Shown here: positions 53,426 to 61,870 of the stretch, piece by piece
Layout of the letters: every line of letters begins with the position of its first letter
Numbering within the stretch: the first letter of the stretch is position 1
Assembly: GCA_963210315.1 (NCBI GenBank)
Contig: OY723287.1
Span: 806,001-870,000 of the forward strand
DNA: 64,000 nt
Source: Rhynchopus euleeides
Lineage: Eukaryota; Euglenozoa; Diplonemea; Diplonemida; Diplonemidae
Reading direction: 5' to 3'
Notes under the pieces: model-generated
Databases searched by the model: none
Seen by the model: the letters and a program-made list of their open reading frames with translations, nothing else
What the model was told of the DNA's origin: nothing
Position numbers and translations under genes: made by a program

Positions 53426-54465
53426 TTATTTTGTTCTTTGCCTTTTCTGCGGTGGTTCTGGCTCAGGTGGCACGCATGTTGCCTTCCCCAGTGCCTCGGC
53501 AAGGTCTTTCTTGACCTGATTAGTGGGAATGTTGTGTTGTTGCGTCAGCAGAATGAGTTCAGCCACCTTCTGGGTGTAGTACTTCGATCGCATATGGGTC
53601 ATTGTGAGTACTTCGTACGCCTGGGAGGCTGCATCGGCATTAGTAGGCAGCGTTGTAGATGCTTTTGCTTCGTCGATCTTAGCCTGTGAAGGCACGATTG
53701 GGATATTGTACGCCCTGAGAGCCGAAGTGGTTATGATTGTGCTGTGTAATTTGCGCCCCGCAGGATATGCACACCACGCAGTCTCGACAACACGTATGAG
53801 AGTGTACCATGTGGGGACTCAACAAGGTCATTGGATCGGCATCTGCCTGCCGACTCAGCCCCCACACAGTGCGACCGCAAGGTCGCCAGGGATGTCTCAA
53901 CGCCAGGGGAATACCCTCCCCTGGCGTTGTACAACCCTACTCTCAACCCTCGGGTCCTCTCCTGGAGGCGGTGGTGGCGGGCCCGCAACGCTTCGTACTT
54001 CCGGTACAGACTGAGGTAGTCTGCCCGGCTGACCCGCTCATTGCTTCCTAGATCATCTGCTGCTCTGGAGCTGCCATCACTCTCACTGCCCACATCAGTT
54101 GGTGTGGGGGTAGGAGCAGGAGGAGTGGGAGGAGTAGGAGTGCAGGTGACATCTTTCTTGGTTAGCAAGGAACGCCGCTTTTCCCGCACGTGCGTGCAGT
54201 TGATGCACCACTGCATATATCTGTCGTCACCACGTCCCACTCGCTCTCCTATGTACCCAGCCCGACGGAGCGCCCGAAATAATGTCGCCTCACCGATGTC
54301 GTGTGCCGTTTTCTTTTTACGCAGGTCTGCCACAACGCTCTCTGCCGAGACCCCGCACATCTCCCGTTTGGCGAGCGTCTTTCGAGCAAGGTACTCCTCT
54401 GCAGCAGCATCTGACACCTCTGCGAGGCCCTGGGCACGCGGCATGTGTTGCTCGGCGTGCTGAGT
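53426..54465 (-). CDS. E3-encoded protein, unknown family (frame interrupted)
   Basis: Frame 1 runs from an ATG at about 54445 (MPRAQGLAEV) to a stop at 53731-53733. It has a basic helical region, a helix-turn-helix-like AHDIGEATLFRALRRAGYI, cysteines, a Pro/Thr linker and a coiled-coil-like SLYRKYEALRARHHRLQE. Frame 2 (53695-53426) continues with TMTHMRSKYYTQKVAELILL and ends in the basic PPQKRQRTK. The two probably formed one protein before an indel near 53740. No DDE motif is recognisable, so it may be an accessory DNA-binding protein, not the transposase. Confidence 0.4.
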
Positions 54466-54726
54466 GAGCGTAGTGACACCCTTCCCTTGCAAAGAACGAA
54501 ATAATGCGGTCGGGAGTGGTTCAGGTACAAAGGCAAGGTACGAAACTGAGGTACATTTTTTAGGACCCCAAAAAATCATCACAAAAGTGCGTATCAGGTG
54601 TCACAAGTGGGCCCCAGACAGTTTCCGGGGGGGTATGGGTCGGATTTTCAGGTCAGATCAGGTATTAGGGCGGCTCTGATGGTATGTCGAAAATTTTGGT
54701 TTTGTACGGGCTTATGACCCCCCCTA

Positions 54727-55028
54727 GGGGGGGGGGGGGGGCGGAGTGATGGGGATAAGGCAGCCTTCTGCTATGAGAATTAGAAACGTGAGAGGGGGGG
54801 GGGGAAATCTCACAAATAATCGGGAGTTGTTTTATTGTGTGTGCAAAGAAAGTGGGTGCGCACAGGTTTCTTGTTTTTTTTGTTTGCTATAACCTGCTCA
54901 GGTCACGGTAAAAAAGACTGTTGGCAGCGCACGTATGGACACCCATACACGTACAGGTGCGCACAAACAAAAAGATCCGCTTGTGCAACACATTTTCCCC
55001 CTCACACACACACACCCGCACTCACACC
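54727..55028. other. Leader of the retroelement gag region
   Basis: Poly-G after the E3 end, then mixed sequence and a CA repeat just before the ATG at 55029. No long terminal repeat was recognised. Confidence 0.4.
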
Positions 55029-56066
55029 ATGGCTGCCCCAAGGACTGCCGAGCGCTTCAGAGTGCGCGACATCGATGTAGACAACCTGATGCCTCTCCAA
55101 TTGGTGAACGGGTACGAGCCGGTGGCACCTAAGGAAGGGTGCGCGTTCCCCGAATGCACCACCGCCCATGATGGGCCGGTTGCAGGGAACTGTGCGGTGT
55201 GTGGCCTCGGGGAGTACACCAGCTGTATGGAACAGCTCCTCCCGGAAGGAACGCTGCGGGCGTTCCAGGTGGCCAGGGAGGACGGGAGGCGTGTGTGCCC
55301 CGTCTGCTCTTGAATCCATGAGGGGTCCAAGAGCGAGCCCCGCCCGGAGGCGGGGCTCCTCCCACCAGTGACTGTGCACCCTGATGGTGCCGGCCACAAT
55401 ACTGAGGGATGGGGAAACCTGGAGTTCCTGGATGACATGGACTCGCAGAGGCTGAAGGAAGTGATCCTCCTCATGGTGAGGAAGGTGACCAACCTGGAGG
55501 CTGAGCTGCGCCGGGACAGGGCTAGCCGTGATGTGGGTGCCATTGACATCCAGCGGGTTGTCACGTGGACGTCTGCGGTGCAGAGCGAGGCCGGCCGGAT
55601 GATGCTGCGCTCCAAGTGTGCGGTGTCGTTCAACGAGTCGGGCCTGCAGAATGGCGACCCCAACGCTTTCCATGTGCGGGAAGGCCTTACGGCATTCGAC
55701 AACCTGGATTTGGGATTCAGGATGTGCCGGGACGGGGCGGCCCCAGACAGCACGGCCATGGAGCTGTTGCATAAAAATGTAGTGACCCTCCAAGCCATCA
55801 AACTGGGTTCGCTCGGTTTGGGGGCGAGGAGACACTACGAGGACAAGGCCAAGCGCATGGCTTGGACCAAGTTCTCTGCGGAATGGCAGGTTCGAATTGA
55901 AGGAGACGCACGGGCAGTCGCAGCGAGCGACCTGAAGGCAAAGGAGGCAAAGGAGGCGAAGCCTGCACCCCCGCCGCCCCACCATCAACACCGCAGCAAC
56001 CCCTACCCGCAGAGGCGCCCCATCCAGCTGTTCAACAACAGGGGCCCTCGGCAGGCGGGAAAGTGA
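55029..56066 (+). pseudogene. Gag-like ORF of a YR retroelement, one in-frame UGA
   Basis: From the ATG at 55029 a 94-residue frame ends at TGA 55311-55313. The same frame then stays open to 56066. The first part is Cys-rich (CAFPEC, CAVCG, CPVC), a zinc-binding look. The second has a helical MDSQRLKEVILLMVRKVTNLEAEL and a Lys/Ala/Pro/His-rich tail, typical of a capsid-like protein. It sits directly upstream of recombinase and reverse transcriptase frames, as in DIRS/VIPER elements. Either the UGA is a decay mutation or the stop is read through: a perfect 10-bp hairpin follows at 55335-55358. Confidence 0.6.
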
Positions 56067-56154
56067 CAGCCGCCTGTGCCTCCCTCCTTGTCCCTCCCTC
56101 CCCTCCCCTCAACCCCTCCCCCCACCCCCCCAACTCCATCCCCCCGCCCCGTGC

Positions 56155-57093
56155 ATGACTCCAACCCTGGCAAACCCTCCCCCCCCTCCCCCTGTGTACG
56201 AGCAGTGGCGGCCGGTCTTCGACCGTATCAAGTCGCGAAAGAAAGAAGGGATCGAACCGGACGCGATCGAGGATCTGAAGGACCTGACGTTGAAGAGGAT
56301 ACGCAGCGCATACGCCTCCCCTCAGCCTTTCCTCTCGGTGCTGAAGAGGGCGGATGCCTTTCGGAGCACCCTTCAGGCCCACGATCCCACCATTGGCAAC
56401 GACATGGCGTATCTGATGTGGGTGGAATGGAAGATGCAACAGGGCCACTTCCAGGCCTCGTCAGCAAATCAAGCAATTACGTTCTACAGAATGGCACGGG
56501 TGGGTCAGGTGTCGGCGTACACGAAGGGCCTGAGCCCCCTGTTCAAAGAGTTCGACCGGCTGGAGGCCAAGCGGGCAGCGACACCCCCGGTGGCTACCAT
56601 CCTCAGTGCAGCGAGGTCGGGCCAGACAGTCGATCATCACGCCCTGTTGCTTCAGGTCAGTATCGGTGCACGGTTTGTGGACCTGGTCCGGCTTCGGGCG
56701 AAGCATGTGCGGGTGCAGGGGGAGAGGATCGTGATCACCTTGGCGGGCGGCAAGACAGATCGCAAGTCCCTCGGACAAACACTGAGCTTTCCCCGATCGG
56801 CGGAGGTGGCGAGCAGTCTCCTCAACAGGGTGGGAAGCACAACCCCCGAGGGCTACGTGTTCCCCGAGTTGGAGTACCGGACATACCTCAGCTTTACGAA
56901 GACCCACCTCGGGGTGACGCCCCACCTTGTGCGACACGCCACCCTCTCCCACACGGCAGAGATAGCAGGAGAGCAGGCAGCCCAGGCCCTGGGCCGCCAT
57001 CGCAACGTGGAGACAACCCGGCAGTACACGGATCGAACCACGTGGGGCTCAACGGTGGTGTCAGCGGGGGCGACGGAGTGGCTGTCACGCTGA
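56155..57093 (+). CDS. Tyrosine recombinase of a DIRS/VIPER-like retroelement
   Basis: An intact 312-residue frame with all catalytic residues of the tyrosine recombinase family: Arg173 (GARFVDL), Lys200 (GGKTDRK), His257-x2-Arg260 (HLVRH), His282 (GRHRN) and Tyr291 (TTRQYTD). The N-terminal half, after a Pro-rich start, is the helical core-binding domain. Such enzymes integrate circular cDNA of DIRS-order retroelements without making a target duplication. The frame lies between gag and reverse transcriptase, overlapping the latter in another frame, and has no stop or frameshift of its own. Confidence 0.88.
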   Translation: MTPTLANPPPPPPVYEQWRPVFDRIKSRKKEGIEPDAIEDLKDLTLKRIRSAYASPQPFLSVLKRADAFRSTLQAHDPTIGNDMAYLMWVEWKMQQGHFQASSANQAITFYRMARVGQVSAYTKGLSPLFKEFDRLEAKRAATPPVATILSAARSGQTVDHHALLLQVSIGARFVDLVRLRAKHVRVQGERIVITLAGGKTDRKSLGQTLSFPRSAEVASSLLNRVGSTTPEGYVFPELEYRTYLSFTKTHLGVTPHLVRHATLSHTAEIAGEQAAQALGRHRNVETTRQYTDRTTWGSTVVSAGATEWLSR

Positions 57094-57919
57094 CCCGGCT
57101 GCTCCGGGGGTACGACTATGCGGCGGCCTGGTTTGATTCGACTAGCGGCACGCGCGCTCCAAAAGCCTGTTATGATGGCCAGATCAGCCCTGCGCCCTCG
57201 GACCCCATCGATACCTCGACCCTCCTCGCTGATTTCCCCGACCTAGCCCGACACTTCCGATGTATCTCCCCAGACTTTCTGAAGCAGCATGCAACGGAAC
57301 AGAGTGGTAGGATGCGGGGCCCCACGAACGCACTCCTCACGCCTCTGGTGCCGGACCTTCTGAACGGGCACATCGCCGAACCAGCGCCTCGACAGGATTC
57401 TAAAGCCTCACCGAGGCCCCTCTACTCGGGGGCATTCACCGTCGCAAAGAAGCGGGCGGGTTTCCTGCGCTTTATCCTGAGTTGCAAGCAGCTGAACCTG
57501 TGTCTGGCGTCTGTGTCCCTGCCTCCGTGCCACCTCCCGTCCTACGCCGAGATCATCGACACCATGATGCGCAACACCCTTTTCTGCGACTTTGACTTTG
57601 CCAATTTTTTTTCCAGCTGGAGCTCCCTGCTGAGTCACGACGGTTCTTCTCCTTCAGGGCGGGAAACAAGGTTTTGCGCATGCGTCGCCTGGCCATGGGC
57701 TACACGGGCAGTCCCCAACTAGCACAGGCAACATCGGTAACACTGGCGGGGGCTGCAGCGAGTGGGGTGGACCACATCACATGGGTAGACAACGTGCTGT
57801 TCGCCTCCACATCTGCGGCGCTGTTACAACGAGCTGCGGAGTCGTTCCGGGCCCTGTGCGGGCGGTATCGGGTGATCATCGGCGACACTCCCACCGGCAG
57901 CACAACGCACAAAGGGTGA
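57094..57919 (+). pseudogene. Reverse transcriptase fragment, frameshifted and truncated
   Basis: Frame 1 to 57612 has PLYSGAFTVAKKRAGFLRFI and LPSYAEIIDTMMRNTLFCDF-DFANFF, the fingers and palm motif A. After a T8 run (57605-57612) the sense continues one frame back with RMRRLAMGYTGSPQLAQ and ITWVDNVLFAS, palm motifs B and C; the usual second Asp of motif C is Asn here. A stop at 57917-57919 is followed in another frame by GFFIGR, which resembles the next palm strand. No RNase H follows. The copy is therefore dead or read by recoding. Upstream it overlaps the recombinase ORF end. Confidence 0.75.
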
Positions 57920-58310
57920 AGGTTTCTTCATCGGCAGGGGAGGGCCTTCATGAAATAACAGAATAAAAGAAGTTTTTCCCCCGGGGGGGGGGGGGGGCAC
58001 GCCGATCCTCCCTCCCCCCCGCCGTTCTGTCTGTACCGAAAGCAAACGAACAAACAAACAAACAACCAAACAAAATATAATGACTGGCGTAGGGTGGTGA
58101 TGAAGACTTTCTCTTCAGGGGAATAGGGTGCCCTTTCCGAGAGGTTTCCAAACCAGAAAAAGCCGGTTTTCTGGTTTGGGGAAATTTATAAAAAAAATGA
58201 GATTTCTGGGGGGAAAAAACCAGAATTTTTTCAAGGTGTTTTCTCGTGGGGGATGAGGATATGTCCTCCTGACACCCACCCTTTTCCCGTTTTTTTGCAG
58301 CCAACAGCCA
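57920..58310. other. Spacer after truncated retroelement
   Basis: AT-rich with a poly-G run (57983-57996) and an AAAC repeat (58040-58075). No gene. Confidence 0.5.
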
Positions 58311-58376
58311 GACGTTCACTACCGTGGCCTCCAGCGGCTGGGGGGCTCCGCCCCCCAGACCCCCCTGTGGCGTATG
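58311..58376 (-). repeat. Dispersed GC hairpin repeat, copy 12
   Basis: Core with one change outside the stem (CCTCCAGCGG). Confidence 0.85.
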
Positions 58377-58484
58377 TCTCGGACTCAAGTCCTTCGAATC
58401 CCATCAGGTCGGGGATCCAACCACTCCAGTCGCCTCAGGAGGACGCAGCCAACTCCCACAGAATCTGTACGCCCACACGAACAG

Positions 58485-58547
58485 ATGTTCGCTACCGTGG
58501 CCTCCGGCGGCTGGGGGGCTCCGCCCCCCAGACCCCCGATGTAGCGT
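58485..58547 (-). repeat. Dispersed GC hairpin repeat, copy 13
   Basis: About 175 bases after copy 12. The spacer between them matches the spacer between copies 5 and 6 (ACGCAGCCAACTC, AGAATCTGTACGCCCAC). Confidence 0.85.
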
Positions 58548-59825
58548 GTGCCCGTCTGTCTATCTCATTTCCCCGGATACAGTGCAGCGTAGGAGGTCAG
58601 CACCACATCCATGAAGCGCTTCTTCGAAGCCTGGCTGACATCGGACAGGAGTTCGGACTTCCCCACCTGGGAGGTACACTCGCCGCGTTGGCGACATGCG
58701 TGACACGCGACGATACCTGAAACGTGAGTGTGCCTGGCTAACACGGGCATTTCAACGGTCTGCCGGCGACCGTCCCCCAAACCAGTAAACCAGCAGTTTT
58801 TGAAAATCGGAGAGGTCACCCTACTACCCTGTTTCTCTTTGTGCCGGCAAAAAAAAACATCTGTGTGTTCCACTGTGGTCCCACATGCTGTGCGTGGTGA
58901 GCGGTTGTGCTTACCGATGGGGGCTTGGAGGGTGGGTTGCGTGCCACTGACGCTTTCTTAAAAAAACAATTTCACATGCGTGTGGGGGGAAAGCGCCGCT
59001 CGCCTTTCTGCACCCTCTGAGCGAAACAAGGCACCGCGCCACGCAACACCACACCCCACCACCTAGTACGGTATTTACTTTGCTAGTAACACAAGAAGAG
59101 CTGTGGGGTGGTCCCTTCCCCTCCCCTCCCCCCCCCCCCCCCCGCCCATCACCACTTCCTTCCTGCATCCCTCGTGCTGCGTGCAGGATAAAAAAGAAAA
59201 CGAAGTTTTTTTTCACACCGATCCGTTCCGTTTTCTGTTTCGTCTGTCCATGTTCAACTGTTGGAGTGTAGAGAGCGCATGTGAGTCCGGGGAGGGGGGG
59301 GGGGGAGAGAGAGGGGGGGTATTTATGCCTGTGTTTCCAACAAAACAATTTCAAGGGGTTTCAGGCAGCGGTTTGGTTTTTGTTCTCACGGTTTTATTGT
59401 CTGTCGGAGGGGGGGGGGGGGAGGGGCACGCAGATTGGCTTTGTGAATTATTAAGGCCGGATCTCTCTCTCTGTCTTCCCCCCACTCTCTGTCTTCCCCT
59501 CTCCCCCCCCCCCCTGTTCTTTACATTTGCGGGAAGTGGCATCCGGTTGTCCGAACCGTCCTCTACACACCGCACCACTCCTTCATCTGGCAAAACGTTT
59601 GTTTGTGGTGTGTAGAAGCGCCACAAGCATGCAGACGGAGTCACCTCCGTAGAGAACAACCAGGATAACCGGAATGATCATTTCTTTTTTCACATCATTC
59701 TGTGGCCACAACACACAGGCGACAGGCTGTATCACACCCCCTCCTGCATAATGAGAGTGACGAGTGGGGTGGTAGAGTAGTACTCTGTGATTTACCTTCC
59801 CTCTGCTTCACTGCCCCCCCCCCCC
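58548..59825. other. Spacer, no gene seen
   Basis: C- and G-homopolymers (59128-59143, 59295-59305, 59409-59422, 59505-59515). Frames are short and low-complexity. Confidence 0.5.
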
Positions 59826-60718
59826 TAGGGCAGTGAAGATACTATTCGCGAATAATTCGTGATCTCCGATTTTCAGAGTTACATATTCGAATAATATTCG
59901 TATTCGAATACGAATAATGGCATTATTCGCGAATAAATGGCCATGTGTTATTCGGTCATTATTCGTGAAGTTTCTGTGGGTTTGTGTAGGGGCAGAGGGC
60001 GCCAGACCACGTGTATTCCAGTGCAAACCGAGGGAAAGCGCCGCAGAGCGCCTCAGGCTTTGCTTTCCTCATGAATCATCACACGTATGTCTGTCCGTAC
60101 GGCACACAGGTGTGGTGATCCCTTTGCATCGGCAGCACCTCACTCACGCGTGGAGGTCTCCACCACAGGGATCTTGAAGGAGGCAGTTGCTATCCTGCCA
60201 GTCACCAACTGCACAACAGGAACAGCATAAAGCACGCACAATGTATCCCAGGTTCGGGCACCGGGGTAGTGCTTCCACCTTTGAGTGACCCAGGTGGTTC
60301 TGCTCCCTCCACGCAAGTTTGGTAGGGATCGCGGATGACGATTTCCCCATCAGGTACAGCCCCGTGGATGCAACAGCGGCCGCCTGGCACCATAATGGTC
60401 CCACCAGCGCGACGGTGCCCACTTCCCTTAGCGCTTGGTGTCTTCAATGCACGGTGCAGCGTACCCCTCCAGGCACTGCAGATGATGATTCTCGGCCTCG
60501 CATCTTCACAATGTAGTGATTGCATGCCCCCTCAGGGCACACTGGGGTCGTGGGCTGCGCCCACGACCCCAGTGTGGGCAGTAGGTCCCTATTCCTAGTA
60601 GAGAAACCCCAGTAAAACCCCACGAATAATTCGCGAATTATTCGTGGCGAAAATTTTTCGAGAAATTATTCGAATAATATTCGTATTCGAATAACACGAA
60701 TTTTTAATCACTGCCCTA
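59826..60718. mobile_element. TA-flanked TIR element with ATTCG-rich ends (E1)
   Basis: TA, then GGGCAGTGA ... TCACTGCCC, then TA. The subterminal 100 bases on each side are made of ATTCGAAT, TTCGCGAA and ATTCGTATTCG palindromes. The GC-richer interior has no recognised protein. It includes an 18-bp perfect hairpin with a 3-base loop at 60538-60576. Confidence 0.7.
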
Positions 60719-61870
60719 GGGGGGGTCAAATGGGGGTGACAAACACGATTTTTCAAAAAACCGGCGCAGAGGCCCCAAAGCCCCCGTAAACCCTCCAAAC
60801 CCCCCCAGATCGGTCCGGAAACCCATCGAACCCCACTTTTCCACCATTCCGGGCACCTCAGGTGCCCGAATTGGGGTACCTAAATTTTGTGCCACCGTTT
60901 GGTACCGGACAGTGCCACTGTGTGGGAGGTTGGAAAAGAAAATGCCCCAACACACCACATCTGAGGGTTGCAATGCATGTTGCTTGCCAACCACGTCATC
61001 CGGTGGGTGTCAGGCGCTATGTAGGTGGCATGAGCCAGGTCTTCGATGTGTTCTGGCTTGTATATGTACCTCCCTGCCTGCGGCACAGGCACTGCCTTTG
61101 TCCCCCACACCAGCCACAGAGAGCGTATTGTACTCGGTCCACGGTTGCTCATTCATTGTGATGCGTTGTATCCTCGAGTGAACGTCACACACTAGTGGCA
61201 CCACCACCCGCCATCCGAGAGCTGTATTGACTTTGCGCCCTTCCGTTGCATTCACCTCGCCACGCATATTGCACCGTTCAGTACCAGTGCTCTTGGGCCA
61301 GGCAAAGTAGACCGCAGCAACTACCAATTCTGGCACAATGGGTACCACGACAGCGCACTTCGTGTGTTCCCGGAATGTACAGCTCGTGTTGCAACAGTCG
61401 TTGTCAACACATCCCGGTTGTGGAGCACTGCTGCACAGGAATCACACGACCATCTGGACTTGTTCCGTACCTACAGGCAGCCTCCCGGTGCATGGTGGCA
61501 GGGAGGTACATATACAAGCCAGAACTCATCGAAGACCTGGCTAATGCCACCTACATAGCGCCTGACACCCACCGGATGACGTGGTTGGCAAGCAACATGC
61601 ATTGCAACCCTCAGATGTGGTGTGTTGGGGCATTTTCTTTTCCAACCTCCCACACAGTGGCACTGTCCGGTACCAAACGGTGGCACAAAATTTAGGTACC
61701 CCAATTCGGGCACCTGAGGTGCCCGGAATGGTGGAAAAGTGGGGTTCGATGGGTTTCCGGACCGATCTGGGGGGGTTTGGAGGGTTTACGGGGGCTTTGG
61801 GGCCTCTGCGCCGGTTTTTTGAAAAATCGTGTTTGTCCACGTAAAAGGGTGGCATTTGACCCCCCCCCTA
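60717..61870. mobile_element. TA-flanked TIR element with 360-bp arms (E2)
   Basis: TA, then GGGGGGGTCAAATG ... inverse, then TA. The arms 60719-61078 and 61497-61868 are nearly identical inverted copies; the right arm has an extra 11 or so bases near its outer end. The unique centre is about 420 bases. A minus-strand frame there (61348-61010) has coding-like content but no family I can name. The left TA is the same TA that closes E1. Confidence 0.8.

Larger units (their letters stand above)
53078..54726. mobile_element. TA-flanked TIR element, 1.65 kb (E3)
   Basis: TA dinucleotides flank the element, whose ends are GGGGGGTCATAAG and its inverse. The arms match for about 160 bases (53080-53240 with 54574-54724) and again further in (53367-53441 with 54490-54560, GTACCTCAGTTTCGTACC). 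The left arm is split by the 124-bp repeat. The interior encodes minus-strand frames. Confidence 0.8.

Noticed and set aside
56076-57090. Long + frame overlapping the tyrosine recombinase
   Set aside because: Over this part it is low-complexity Pro/Gly/Arg sequence. Only its continuation after about 57094 carries reverse transcriptase motifs.
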